In this document: in pieces, positions 1 to 8,920 of the stretch
How the letters are laid out: every line of letters begins with the position of its first letter
How positions within the stretch are numbered: the stretch's first letter is position 1
Assembly: GCF_051857535.1 (NCBI RefSeq)
Contig: NZ_JBPZGY010000008.1
Location: forward strand, 124,001 to 188,000
Length of the DNA: 64,000 nt
Reading direction: 5' to 3'
From: Roseateles_B sp051857535
GTDB lineage: Bacteria; Pseudomonadota; Gammaproteobacteria; Burkholderiales; Burkholderiaceae_C
Notes under the pieces: model-generated
Seen by the model: the letters and a program-made list of their open reading frames with translations, nothing else
Database searches by the model: none
Told to the model about the DNA's origin: nothing
Made by a program: the position numbers and the translations under genes

Positions 1-130
1 TCCTTGGTAGACGAACGGACCGGACGCAAGCCCGGTGCAATGCGCGAAAGTCTAACGACTTGATGGATGATGTCACCCGCCAGGCGGGCGATCGATGCGT
101 CTATCGAACAGGCGATGCGCAGGCTGGCCC

Positions 131-1150
131 ATGCAGAATGCCGCCATGCCCGCCCCCCCTGCGCCCACCGCTCCGCCAGTCCTGCCGGCCCTGCTGCGCC
201 CCAGCCTGCAACTGATCCTCACCTTGGCCCTGGCCTCGGTGCTGATCTTTGCCAGCCTGGAATGGCTGCCGGGGCATGCCGCCGCGCTGATGCTGGGACC
301 AGATGCCAGCCCCGACGCCGTCCAGGCCCTGAGCCGCGAGCTGGGCCTTGAACAGCCGGCCTGGCAGCGCTACGGGCAATGGATCACAGGCCTGCTGCAG
401 GGCGATCTGGGGCAGTCCTATGCCTACCGAACGCCCGTGGCGCCCATGCTGGCCGAGCGGCTGCGCCTGAGCCTGCCGCTGAGCTGCCTGGCGCTGGCGC
501 TCACCGTGCTGGCCTCCCTGAGCCTGGGGCTGCTGGCCGCGGCCCGCCGTGGCCGCTGGGTAGACCACCTCCTGCTGGGCCTGAGCCAGCTCGGCCTGGC
601 CCTGCCCGCCTTCTGGTTCGGCATGGGGCTGCTGTGGCTTTTTGCGGTGCGCCTGCAATGGCTGCCGGCCGGCGGCTTCCCCGGGTGGGACGCCGATCTG
701 GGTGGCGGCTGGGCGCCGGCCCTTCAGGCCCTGCTCCTGCCCGCCCTGGCCCTGGCCCTGACCCAGACCGCCCTGCTGGCCCGGCTGCTGCGTGCCAGCC
801 TGCTGGATGTGCTGCAGGAGGACTACGTCCGCGCGGCGCGATCCCGGGGTCTGCCCGAAGGCCGAGTGCTGCTGCGCCACGTGCTGCGCAACGCCCTGGT
901 GCCCGTGCTGACCCAGCTGGGTACGCAGTTCGCCGGCCTGCTGGCAGGTGCCGTGCTGATCGAGACCCTGTTCCAGCTGCCAGGCCTGGGACAGCTCATC
1001 GCCCAGGCCATCGCCAACCGCGACCTGGTCGTGGTGCGCAACGCCGTGATGGTCCTGGTGGCCCTGGTGCTGCTGCTGAACTGGGCCGTCGACATGCTCA
1101 ACACCTGGCTGGACCCGCGCCTGCGTCGACCGGAGCTCGCCCATGGCTGA
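131..1150 (+). CDS. DppB/GsiC-type ABC transporter permease
   Basis: Inner-membrane permease of the peptide/nickel (Dpp/Opp) ABC transporter family, moving substrate handed over by a periplasmic binding protein. The protein has about six hydrophobic segments and a cytoplasmic EAA-type loop (EDYVRAARSRGL followed by LRHVLRNALVPVL), which docks on the ATPase. Length (about 339 aa) is normal for the family. The frame is open from 95; ATG at 131 or 146 are both possible starts because the first hydrophobic segment begins only after a Pro/Ala-rich stretch. Its last 8 bases overlap the next permease gene, so the two are translationally coupled. The first 94 bases of the window hold no gene I can support. 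Confidence 0.88.
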   Translation: MQNAAMPAPPAPTAPPVLPALLRPSLQLILTLALASVLIFASLEWLPGHAAALMLGPDASPDAVQALSRELGLEQPAWQRYGQWITGLLQGDLGQSYAYRTPVAPMLAERLRLSLPLSCLALALTVLASLSLGLLAAARRGRWVDHLLLGLSQLGLALPAFWFGMGLLWLFAVRLQWLPAGGFPGWDADLGGGWAPALQALLLPALALALTQTALLARLLRASLLDVLQEDYVRAARSRGLPEGRVLLRHVLRNALVPVLTQLGTQFAGLLAGAVLIETLFQLPGLGQLIAQAIANRDLVVVRNAVMVLVALVLLLNWAVDMLNTWLDPRLRRPELAHG

Positions 1151-1988
1151 GGGCCAGGTCTTGCCTCGCACCCGATGGCGCCGGCTGTGCACCCACCCGC
1201 GTCTGCTGGCTGGCCTGCTGCTGTGCGCGCTGCTCCTGCTGGCCGCTGCGGGCAGCCTGCTGCTGCCCAGAGCCGCCACGCTGGACGTCGACCTGGCGCG
1301 GCGACTGCAAGGCCCCGGACCCAACCACTGGCTGGGCACCGACGCCCTGGGCCGCGACCTGCTACCCCTGCTGCTGGGCGGCGCGCGCAATGCCCTGGGC
1401 GTGGGGCTGATCGCGACCGGCCTGTCCCTGGGCCTGGGCCTGCCGCTGGGGCTGCTGGCGGCCTCGCAGGGCGGCTGGGTGGACCGGCTCATCAGCCGCT
1501 TCAGCGACCTGGGCCAGGCCTTCCCCGCCCTGCTGCTGGCCATCCTGATGGCGGCCAGCCTGGGGCCCGGCATGGGCGTGGCCATGGGGGCCATCGGCCT
1601 GCACGGCGTGCCTGCCTGCCTGCGCCTGGTGCGCGCGGCGGCGCGGGTGCAATGGCAACGCGACTATGTGCGGGCGGCACGCGCCTTCGGACGGCCGGGC
1701 TGGCAGATCGCCCGCGTGCATGTGCTGCCCAATATCGCTTCGCCCCTTCTGGTGCTGGCCAGCAACCAGTTCGCCCTGGCCCTGCTGGCCGAGGCCTCGC
1801 TGGCCTATCTGGGCCTGGGTACGCAAGCGCCTGCGCCCAGCTGGGGCCGCATGCTGGCCGAGGCCCAGACCTGGCTGTTCGAGGCCCCGCAACTGGCCCT
1901 GCTGCCAGGCCTGTGCCTGATGCTGTCCGTGCTCGGCCTGCAGCTGCTGGCCGATGGCCTGCGGGACTGGCTGGACCCGCGCAACTGA
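1143..1988 (+). CDS. DppC-type ABC transporter permease
   Basis: Second inner-membrane permease of the same peptide-type importer (281 aa). It carries the DppC hallmark GTDALGRDLLPLLLGGAR near residue 62, several hydrophobic segments and an EAA loop (RDYVRAARAFGRPGWQI). It overlaps the upstream permease by 8 bp and is followed 28 bp later by the binding-protein gene. Its N-terminus contains the recurring EGQVL peptide written by a variant of the repeated 12-mer found across this window (1151-1162). No ATP-binding subunit gene is present on either side inside the window; it may lie left of position 1 or be shared with another transporter. Confidence 0.88.
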   Translation: MAEGQVLPRTRWRRLCTHPRLLAGLLLCALLLLAAAGSLLLPRAATLDVDLARRLQGPGPNHWLGTDALGRDLLPLLLGGARNALGVGLIATGLSLGLGLPLGLLAASQGGWVDRLISRFSDLGQAFPALLLAILMAASLGPGMGVAMGAIGLHGVPACLRLVRAAARVQWQRDYVRAARAFGRPGWQIARVHVLPNIASPLLVLASNQFALALLAEASLAYLGLGTQAPAPSWGRMLAEAQTWLFEAPQLALLPGLCLMLSVLGLQLLADGLRDWLDPRN

Positions 1989-2016
1989 GTCCGCCGGCCA
2001 TGCCATGATGGCACCC

Positions 2017-3513
2017 ATGGACCGCCGCCACCTCCTGCACGCCCTGGGCGCCAGCCTGGCCCTGCCCGCCCTGCCCGCGCTGGCCCAGCCCCGCGGGCGC
2101 GACGCCGTCGTGATCGGCATGACCCTGGAGCCCCCGGGCCTGGACCCGACCGTGGGCGCGGCCTCGGCCATCGCCGAGGTGGTGCACTACAACGTCTTCG
2201 AAACCCTTACCCGCATCGGCCCCGACGGCCAGGTCGGGCCGGGTCTGGCCCTCAGCTGGGAGGTCTCGCCGGACCTGCGGACCTACACCTTCCGCCTGCG
2301 CCGCAACGTGCGCTTCCACAACGGCGAGCCCTTCACGGCCGCCGCGGTGAAGTTCAGCTTCGAGCGGGCCGGCGGCGAGGCCAGCACCAACAAGGACAGG
2401 CGCGTCTTCGCCAATATCGCGCTGATCGCCAGCCCCGAGCCGGAGGTGCTGGTCATCGGCCTGAAGCAGGCTGAGCCGGACTTCCTCTTCCTGATCGGCC
2501 AGGCCACCGCCGCCATCGTGGAACCGAAGAGCGCGGCCACCAACGCCCAGCAGCCGGTAGGCACCGGGCCCTACCAGCTCGCCAGCTGGCTGCGCGGCGC
2601 CAGCCTGCAGCTCAAGGCCTTCGAGGGCTATGCCCAGCGCGGCCAGCCCCTGCCGCCCATCCGCCGCGCCAGCTTCCGCTTCATCGCCGACCCGGCCGCA
2701 CAGGTGGCGGCCCTGCTCTCTGGAGACGTCGATGCCTTCCCCCGCGTGGCCGCCGCCCGCAGCCTGGAGCAGTTCAAGCGCCAGCCCCAGCGCTTCCAGC
2801 TGATCATCGCCGGCTCGCGGGCCAAGACCCTGCTGGCCATGAACCACCGCCGCAAGCCGCTGGACGATGTGCGCGTGCGCCGCGCCCTGTCCATGGCCCT
2901 GGATCGCAAGGCCCTGATCACCGTCGCGGCCGACGGCTACGGCCTGCCCATCGGCAGCCACTACGTGCCGGGGGCGCCGGGCTATGTGGACCTGACCAGC
3001 GTCAATCCCTACGACCCCGCCCGGGCCCGCGCCCTGCTGAAGGAAGCCGGCGTCAGGGACCTCGCCCTGACCCTCAAGCTGCCGCCCACGCCCTATGCCC
3101 GCCAGGGCGGCGAGCTGGTAGCGGCCCAGCTGGCGCAGGTGGGGGTGCAGCTCAAGCTCGAGAACATTGAGTGGGCGCAATGGCTGGCGGGCGTCTACGG
3201 CGCCCACAACTACGAGCTCACCCTGATCTCGCATGTGGAGCCCTTCGACCTGGGCAACTTCGCCAAGCCGGGCTACTACTGGGGCTACGAGAGCAAGGCA
3301 TTCAACGAGCTGTGGCAGCGCTACCTGTCCAGTGCGCGCGAGGCCGAGCGCCTGAAGCTGCTGGGCGAGATGCAGCGCCGCATCGCCGAAGACGCCGTGG
3401 CGGCCTGGCTCTACCAGCCGCAGTGGATCACGGTGGCCCAGGCCCGGCTCAAGGGCCTGTGGACTGGCATGCCCATCTTCGCCAACGACCTGGCAGCCCT
3501 TCGCTGGGAATGA
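2017..3513 (+). CDS. Peptide-type ABC transporter substrate-binding protein
   Basis: Periplasmic solute-binding protein of the SBP_bac_5 (DppA/OppA) family, 498 aa, delivering peptides or related solutes to the two permeases encoded just upstream. The start at 2017 gives MDRRHLLHALGASLALPALPA, a signal peptide with a twin-arginine pair and an AxA cleavage site (ALA-Q). Earlier in-frame ATGs (1954, 2005, 2008) would only add a tail before the signal. Family motifs include the LDPTVGAAS region near the N-terminus, RTYTFRLRRNVRFHNGEPFTA and a GTGPYQLASW segment. It ends 7 bp before the amidase gene, so all four genes are probably one transcript. Confidence 0.88.
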   Translation: MDRRHLLHALGASLALPALPALAQPRGRDAVVIGMTLEPPGLDPTVGAASAIAEVVHYNVFETLTRIGPDGQVGPGLALSWEVSPDLRTYTFRLRRNVRFHNGEPFTAAAVKFSFERAGGEASTNKDRRVFANIALIASPEPEVLVIGLKQAEPDFLFLIGQATAAIVEPKSAATNAQQPVGTGPYQLASWLRGASLQLKAFEGYAQRGQPLPPIRRASFRFIADPAAQVAALLSGDVDAFPRVAAARSLEQFKRQPQRFQLIIAGSRAKTLLAMNHRRKPLDDVRVRRALSMALDRKALITVAADGYGLPIGSHYVPGAPGYVDLTSVNPYDPARARALLKEAGVRDLALTLKLPPTPYARQGGELVAAQLAQVGVQLKLENIEWAQWLAGVYGAHNYELTLISHVEPFDLGNFAKPGYYWGYESKAFNELWQRYLSSAREAERLKLLGEMQRRIAEDAVAAWLYQPQWITVAQARLKGLWTGMPIFANDLAALRWE

Positions 3514-3520
3514 GGGCCTG

Positions 3521-4981
3521 ATGCAAGACCTGACCCCCTCGACGCAGGCTGTTCACGAATGGCCGGCCCTGCGGCTGCTGCAGGCCTACGAGATGCGCAG
3601 CCTCAGCCCCGTGGAAGTACTGGACAGCCTGCACGCCCATGTGCAGCGCTGGGAGCCGCAGCTGCAGGCGCTCTACGCCCCGGACTTCGACGCCGCCCGC
3701 GAGGCCGCCCGTGCCTCGGAGGCCCGCTGGGCGCGGGGCGAGCCACTGTCGGTGGCGGTCGCCGGCCAGCGAATCACCCTGGACGGCCTGCCCCTGACGC
3801 TCAAGGAGAACATCGCCAGCCGCGGCACCCCCGTGCCCCTGGGCACCGCCGCCACCGAGCTGCAACCCGCACCCGAGGATGCGCCCCCCGCCGCCCGCGC
3901 ACGCGAGCTGGGCGCCCTGCTCTTCGCCAAGACCACCATGCCGGACTACGGCATGCTCAGCTCCGGCCTCTCCAGCTTCCACCCCCTCACCCGCAATCCC
4001 TGGGACCTGCGCAAGAACCCGGGCGGCTCCAGCGCAGGTGCCGCGGCCGCGGCGGCGGCGGGCTACGGTCCGCTGCATGTGGGCACGGACATCGGCGGCT
4101 CCATACGCCTGCCGGCCGGCTGGTGCGGCCTCTTCGGCCTCAAGCCCAGCCTGGGGCGCATCCCCATCAAGCCGCCCTTCGCGGGCCGCGTGGCCGGCCC
4201 CATGACCCGCCGGGTCGAGGATGCCGCCCTGCTGATGGCCGCCCTGTCCCGCCCCGACTGGCGCGACGGCATGAGCCTGCCGGCGCAGGAGCTGCCCTGG
4301 CTGGACCTCGACCTGGACCTGCGCGGTCTGCGCATCGGGCTGATGCGCGATGCCGGCTGGGGACTCACGGTGGACGGCGAGATCGCCGCCGCAGTGGACG
4401 AGGTGGCGCAGCGGCTGGCAGCTGCCGGGTGCCAGGTCTTGCCCACGGGGCCCTGCTCCACCCGCGCCATGATCGACAGCCTGGACGCCTTCTGGCGCAT
4501 GCGCTCCTGGCTGGACATCTCGGCCCTGCCGGAGGAGCGCCGCGCCCGCGTCCTGCCCTACATCCGCGCCTGGGTGGACCGCGGCGCCCAGCTGACGGCC
4601 ACCGAGCTCTTCCACGGCTACAGCCAGATGGCGGCGCTGCGCGACGCGGCGCTGGCGGCCTGTCAGCCCTTCGACTTCGTGATCTCCCCGACCAGCCCCG
4701 TGCCCAGCTTCCCGGCGGAATGGGCCAGCCCCATCCACGATCCGCAGCGGCCTTTCGAGCACATTGCCTTCACGCTGCCCTTCAACATGAGCGAGCAGCC
4801 GGCCGCCACGCTCAACGCGGGCTACACGGCAGCGGGCCTGCCCATCGGCGTACAGGTGGTGGGGCGGCGCTTCGATGACCTCGGCGTGTTGCGCCTGAGC
4901 CATCAGCTGCAGGGCCTGCTGGCCGACCGCCAGCGGCCCTGGCCCCGGCCTCCCGCCGCCGCGGCTCAGGGAAGCAGCTGA
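3521..4981 (+). CDS. Amidase-signature family amidase (GatA-like fold)
   Basis: Amidase-signature hydrolase of 486 aa that splits carboxamide bonds with a Ser-cisSer-Lys triad. The triad is visible: K95 (in LTLKEN), S170 (in NPGGSSAG) and S194 (in GTDIGGSIRLPA), with spacing 75 and 24 as in the family. There is no signal peptide, so it should be cytoplasmic, which suits processing of amides imported by the ABC transporter just upstream. No gatB/gatC lie nearby, so it is unlikely to be the tRNA amidotransferase subunit. Its first codons (M-Q-D-L-T-P) are written by an exact copy of the repeated 12-mer at 3525-3536. Its 3' end overlaps the convergent sugar-kinase gene by 16 bp. Confidence 0.85.
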   Translation: MQDLTPSTQAVHEWPALRLLQAYEMRSLSPVEVLDSLHAHVQRWEPQLQALYAPDFDAAREAARASEARWARGEPLSVAVAGQRITLDGLPLTLKENIASRGTPVPLGTAATELQPAPEDAPPAARARELGALLFAKTTMPDYGMLSSGLSSFHPLTRNPWDLRKNPGGSSAGAAAAAAAGYGPLHVGTDIGGSIRLPAGWCGLFGLKPSLGRIPIKPPFAGRVAGPMTRRVEDAALLMAALSRPDWRDGMSLPAQELPWLDLDLDLRGLRIGLMRDAGWGLTVDGEIAAAVDEVAQRLAAAGCQVLPTGPCSTRAMIDSLDAFWRMRSWLDISALPEERRARVLPYIRAWVDRGAQLTATELFHGYSQMAALRDAALAACQPFDFVISPTSPVPSFPAEWASPIHDPQRPFEHIAFTLPFNMSEQPAATLNAGYTAAGLPIGVQVVGRRFDDLGVLRLSHQLQGLLADRQRPWPRPPAAAAQGSS

Positions 4982-5895
4982 ACCTGCGCCGCCAGCGCGC
5001 GCACCTCGGCCAGGCTGGGTGAGCGCGCCCCGGCCTGCAGGCAGGCAGCAGCGCCGGCCGCCATGGCGTAGCGCAGCTGGGCTTCCTCGCCGAGCCCGTG
5101 CAGGCAGGCGTAGACGAAGCCGGCCATCGAGGCATCGCCCGCGCCCACGGTGTCGACCACCTCGACGGCCAGGGCGCTGGCCGACCATTCCTGCGCGCCC
5201 TTGTAGAGCGTGGCGCCCTGGGCGCCGCGGGTATAGAGCAGGCGGGCCTGCGGATTCCATACCGCCAGCTGGCCCAGGCCCACATGGGCCGTGGGGCTGC
5301 GGAAGAGGCCGCAGAGGTCTTCGTCCGACACCTTGATCACATCGGCCAGGCGGCTCATGCGCTCCAGGGTGTCGTCATAGCGGTTGTCCATGCCCTGGCG
5401 GTAGTTGGGGTCGTAGCTGATGGTCACCCCCTGAGCCTTGAGCGACTCCGCAAGCTCGACCAGGCGGCTGGCCAGAGGCTCGCGGTTAAGGCTGATGCCG
5501 CCGAAATGGGCCCATCGCACGAACTGCCGCCAGCCCTGGGGCAGGCCGCTGGGATGGAAATGCAGGTCGGCGCTGTCATCGCCGATGAAGAAGTAGCGCG
5601 GCGGGTGGGTCTCATGGACCACAGCCAGCAGCGGCGAGCGCTCGACCTGCTGCAGGAAGCGTGGGTCCAGGCTGGCATCCATGCTCTCCTGCCACAGGGC
5701 CTGGCCGAAGACGTCACAGCTGATGGCGCCCCCAAAAGCCGAGAGTTCGCCCAGGGTGGACAAGGCCCGCGCCACGTTCCAGGGCGCGCCGCCGCAGCGG
5801 CTGATCCAGCTGTCAAGGCCGGTGCAGATGAGGTCGGTCAAGGCCTCGCCAAAAGCAACAAAGCGGGGCAGGTCAGCATGAAGGACTGGGCTCAT
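4966..5895 (-). CDS. PfkB-family sugar kinase (fructokinase-like)
   Basis: Cytoplasmic carbohydrate kinase of the ribokinase/PfkB family, 309 aa, transferring phosphate from ATP to a sugar. It shows the N-terminal FGEALTDLI strand, the sugar-binding GGAPWNVARAL motif and the C-terminal signature DTVGAGDASMAGF, where the GAGD aspartate is the catalytic base. The N-terminus resembles fructokinases most, but the substrate is not proven. The ATG at 5895-5893 is chosen because it precedes the first conserved strand directly; no Shine-Dalgarno is visible, and a perfect 12-bp palindrome (5897-5908) sits one base upstream of it. The gene overlaps the amidase gene tail to tail. Confidence 0.8.
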   Translation of the reverse strand: MSPVLHADLPRFVAFGEALTDLICTGLDSWISRCGGAPWNVARALSTLGELSAFGGAISCDVFGQALWQESMDASLDPRFLQQVERSPLLAVVHETHPPRYFFIGDDSADLHFHPSGLPQGWRQFVRWAHFGGISLNREPLASRLVELAESLKAQGVTISYDPNYRQGMDNRYDDTLERMSRLADVIKVSDEDLCGLFRSPTAHVGLGQLAVWNPQARLLYTRGAQGATLYKGAQEWSASALAVEVVDTVGAGDASMAGFVYACLHGLGEEAQLRYAMAAGAAACLQAGARSPSLAEVRALAAQVQLLP

Positions 5896-5896
5896 A

Positions 5897-5908
5897 CTGC
5901 AATTGCAG
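5897..5908. promoter_or_regulatory. Perfect 12-bp palindrome before the sugar-kinase start
   Basis: CTGCAATTGCAG is a perfect inverted repeat lying one base from the start codon of the sugar-kinase gene and about 100 bp before the divergent gene at 6007. Its position would block ribosome or polymerase access, as an operator would. Its AT centre stands out in GC-rich DNA. No cognate regulator is identified; LacI- and GntR-type sites have similar size, but this is inference. Confidence 0.3.
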
Positions 5909-6006
5909 CGCCGTCCGTCACACTCTGCAAGCCCTCCGAGGCGGGAGAGGGATGACAGGCGCGCTGCGCGCTTCCACAATCGATACCAATCACGCAGTAC
6001 CTGACG

Positions 6007-6876
6007 ATGGATCGACGTTGCCTGCTCCTGAGCCTCCTCGCCTGCACCCACCGTGCCATGGCGGCGGATGCCGTGATCGGCTACCCCAGCTATGCCGACT
6101 CCGACGCCCAGGACCCCATCCACCAGTACCACCTCGCCGTGCTGCGCCTGGCTTTGGAGCGCAGCGGAGGCCACTACCGCTTGCAGGCGGTGCGCAAGCC
6201 CGTGGGCCAGGGGCGGGCGATCCGTGAGCTGTCCGGCGGATCCTCCGACCTGGACCTGCTCTGGAGCATGACCAGCGAGGAACGCGAGCAGCAGTTGCTG
6301 CCGGTTCGCATCCCCATCGACCGCGGCCTGATGGGCTGGCGCCTGCTGCTCATCCGGCGCAGCGACGCCGAGCGCTTCGCCGCCGTCCGCAGCCTGGAGG
6401 CCCTGAGGGAGCTGACGGCGGGCCAGCTCCATGACTGGCCGGACACCGGCATCCTGCGCGCAAACGGCATGACCGTAGGCACCACAAGCGTCTACGGCAG
6501 CCTCTTCACCATGCTCAGCCGCGGGCGGGTGGACTATTTCCCCCGCTCGGTGCTGGAGATCCAGGAGGAGATGCAGCAGTTCGGCTCAGCCAACGAGCTG
6601 ATGATCGCTCCGGGACTGATGCTGCGCTACCCGACCGCCAACTACTTCTTCGTCAACCGCCAGAACCAGCAGTTGGCAGCCGAACTCCAGCGGGGCCTGG
6701 AGCGACTGCTGGACGAGGGCCTGCTGCACAGCCTGTTCATGAACCACTTCCGCATGCGCCTCAAGCCGCTGCGCCTGGCCGAGCGGCGCGAGCTGCAGCT
6801 GCGCAATCCTCTGCTGCCGGCGGCCACGCCGCTGCAGCGGGTCGAGCTGTGGGCGGATCCGGCGCAGTTCTCTTGA
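6007..6876 (+). CDS. Orphan periplasmic substrate-binding-like protein (paralogue 1)
   Basis: Protein of 289 aa with a short signal peptide (MDRRCLLLSLLACTHRAMA, cleavage AMA-A) and a body that looks like a type II periplasmic binding fold. It is strongly similar to the next gene: shared stretches include LLWSMTS-ER, HDWPDT-IL, DYFPRSV-EI and LMLRYPTANYFFV. No permease or ATPase is beside it, so it may act as a free binding or sensing protein. The family is not one whose ligand I can name. Divergent from the sugar kinase, with 111 bp between starts. Confidence 0.65.
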   Translation: MDRRCLLLSLLACTHRAMAADAVIGYPSYADSDAQDPIHQYHLAVLRLALERSGGHYRLQAVRKPVGQGRAIRELSGGSSDLDLLWSMTSEEREQQLLPVRIPIDRGLMGWRLLLIRRSDAERFAAVRSLEALRELTAGQLHDWPDTGILRANGMTVGTTSVYGSLFTMLSRGRVDYFPRSVLEIQEEMQQFGSANELMIAPGLMLRYPTANYFFVNRQNQQLAAELQRGLERLLDEGLLHSLFMNHFRMRLKPLRLAERRELQLRNPLLPAATPLQRVELWADPAQFS

Positions 6877-6893
6877 AGCCCGGACGGCCCCGC

Positions 6894-7784
6894 ATGCATC
6901 GCATCCCGCCGGCCCCGCCGCTGACCCGGCGCGGCCTGATGCTGAGCCTGCTGGCCCCGGGCCTGGTTCAGGCGCAGCCGGTGACCCGCGTGGTCTACCC
7001 GGCACACGAGGCCTTTCACGATCCCCAACTGCCTTACATGCTGGACGTGCTGCGCCTGGCCCTGTCGCAGGGACCCCATGCCTACGAGGTCCAGGCCAAC
7101 GGCACGGCCATGACCCAGGGGCGCGGCCTGCGCGAGCTGGAATTCGGACGCGGCGACATCAACCTGCTGTGGAGCATGACCAGCCGCGAGCGCGAGCGCA
7201 CGCTGCTGACGGTGCGCATTCCCCTGGACCGCGGCATCCTGGGCTGGCGGCTGCTGCTGGTGCGCGCGGCGGATCTGGAGCGCTTCGCCCGCGTGCGCAG
7301 CCTGGATCATCTGCGCAAGCTGCAGGCCGGCCAGATGCACGACTGGCCCGACACCGAGATCCTGCGCCACAACGGCCTGCCCGTGGGCACGGCCAGCATG
7401 TACGAGAAGCTCTTCCAGATGCTGGCGCGCCAGCGCATCGACTACTTCCCGCGCTCGGTGATGGAGATCGAGGACGAGCTGCAGCGCTACGGCCGCGCCC
7501 TGGACCTGGCCATCGCGCCCCGCCTGATGCTGCGCTATCCCACGGCCAACTACTTCTTCGTCAGCCCGCGCTTCCCGCAGTTGGCCGAGGACCTGCGCCT
7601 GGGCCTGGAGAAGGCCGTGGCCGAGCGCAGCCTCCAGGCCCTCTTCGCCCAGCACTTCCGCGCGCTGCTGCAGCGGCTGGACGTCCCGCACCGCCAGGTC
7701 CTGAAGCTGGACAATCCACTGCTCACCCCCGAGACCCCGCTGCATCGGCCCGAGCTCTGGGCAGATCCCGGCAATCCCTTCTGA
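6894..7784 (+). CDS. Orphan periplasmic substrate-binding-like protein (paralogue 2)
   Basis: Paralogue of the preceding gene (296 aa from ATG 6894; an upstream in-frame ATG at 6849 lies inside the previous gene and is less likely). A signal peptide with TRRGLMLSLLAPGLVQA precedes a binding-protein-like domain. Aligned by eye, roughly half of the residues match the upstream protein, including WSMTS, HDWPDT, YFPRSV and RYPTANYFFV, so the pair arose by an old tandem duplication. Its stop codon shares one base with the start codon of the LysR gene that follows, suggesting joint expression with that regulator. Confidence 0.65.
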   Translation: MHRIPPAPPLTRRGLMLSLLAPGLVQAQPVTRVVYPAHEAFHDPQLPYMLDVLRLALSQGPHAYEVQANGTAMTQGRGLRELEFGRGDINLLWSMTSRERERTLLTVRIPLDRGILGWRLLLVRAADLERFARVRSLDHLRKLQAGQMHDWPDTEILRHNGLPVGTASMYEKLFQMLARQRIDYFPRSVMEIEDELQRYGRALDLAIAPRLMLRYPTANYFFVSPRFPQLAEDLRLGLEKAVAERSLQALFAQHFRALLQRLDVPHRQVLKLDNPLLTPETPLHRPELWADPGNPF

Positions 7785-8728
7785 TGAACCTCTTCGTCGC
7801 CCTGCGCTACCTCGTCGCCCTGGACGATCACAAGCACTTCGGACGCGCCGCGCTGGCCTGCCATGTGACTCAGCCCGCACTGTCCAACGCCCTGCGCGCG
7901 CTGGAGGAGCACTACGGCTGCGCCATCGTCAAGCGCGGGCGCAGCTTCGAGGGCTTCAGCGCCGAGGGCGAGCGCGTGCTGCAGAGCGCGCGGCGCATGC
8001 TGCGCGAGCAGGAGCTGCTGGACCAGGACCTGAAAAGCCGCGTCGGCGCGCCGCAAGGCCATCTGCTGGTAGGGGCCGTGCCCACGGCCATGCCCATCGC
8101 CGCGCGCTTCGTGGCCCAGCTGCAGCGCCGCCATCCGGGCATCCTGCCCACCCTGCGTTCGCTGAGCTCCATCGAGCTGGAGACCGGCCTGGACCAGCTC
8201 GCCCTGGACCTGGGCCTGGGCTACACCGAACGCATGGCCGATACCCGCGTGCCCCTGCGCCTGCTGCCGCAGTACACCGAGGCCTACTTTTTCGTGCGCC
8301 GCGCCGAGACCTCGGCGGCCGGCGGCCTGCAGATGGGCCCGCCCCTGCCCTGGGCCGAGGCGGCACGCCTGCCCCTGTGCCTGCTCAGCCCGGAGATGCA
8401 CAACCGCCGCATCATCGATCGCGCCTTCGCCGAGGCACAGGCCGTGGTGCGACCCGCCATCGAGTCCAACTCCACCATCACCCTGGTCACCGCCGTGCTG
8501 GCCGGCGGCGTCTGCAGCGTGCTGCCCGGCGCCCTGCTGGGCACGGTGCTGGAGCATGGCGGGCTGGAGGCTCGCCCGCTGAGCCACCCCGAGGTGCGCA
8601 TCCCCATCGCCTTCATGCTGCACAGCGCCAGCCGCCCCTCACAGGCCCTGGAGGCCGCCCTGCAGCTGGCCCAGGAGCCCGACTGGCTGGCGCAGGCCGC
8701 GCAGCATGCGGGCGCGCTGCGCGGCTGA
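7784..8728 (+). CDS. LysR-family transcriptional regulator (possible FdsR)
   Basis: LysR-type regulator of 314 aa with an N-terminal winged helix-turn-helix (residues 1-60, HFGRAALACHVTQPALSNAL) and a C-terminal effector-binding domain. The start at 7784 overlaps the previous stop by one base. In Cupriavidus a LysR protein, FdsR, controls the fdsGBACD operon, and here the gene is followed by an OxlT-like carrier and fdsGBA. Control of formate metabolism is therefore plausible but inferred from position only; it could equally act on the two binding-protein genes just upstream. Confidence 0.82.
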   Translation: MNLFVALRYLVALDDHKHFGRAALACHVTQPALSNALRALEEHYGCAIVKRGRSFEGFSAEGERVLQSARRMLREQELLDQDLKSRVGAPQGHLLVGAVPTAMPIAARFVAQLQRRHPGILPTLRSLSSIELETGLDQLALDLGLGYTERMADTRVPLRLLPQYTEAYFFVRRAETSAAGGLQMGPPLPWAEAARLPLCLLSPEMHNRRIIDRAFAEAQAVVRPAIESNSTITLVTAVLAGGVCSVLPGALLGTVLEHGGLEARPLSHPEVRIPIAFMLHSASRPSQALEAALQLAQEPDWLAQAAQHAGALRG

Positions 8729-8920
8729 GCCCGGGCACGACGGACGGCCCGCGATCTCCTGGTGCAGGATCGGTGTTGCGGGCGGATATCCTCAGCCCCG
8801 GGGCAACCCTGATTTCGCACGCTGATCGTCCCATCACGTAAAAGAATTGGACGCTGCTCCCCGGCGTGGCAACACTCGGCCCCGCACCGAACGAGTGCGC
8901 ACAACACGCAGGAGACATGC

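Noticed and set aside
3521..4981. gatA of the tRNA amidotransferase
   Set aside because: No gatB or gatC adjacent, and it is in a transporter operon.
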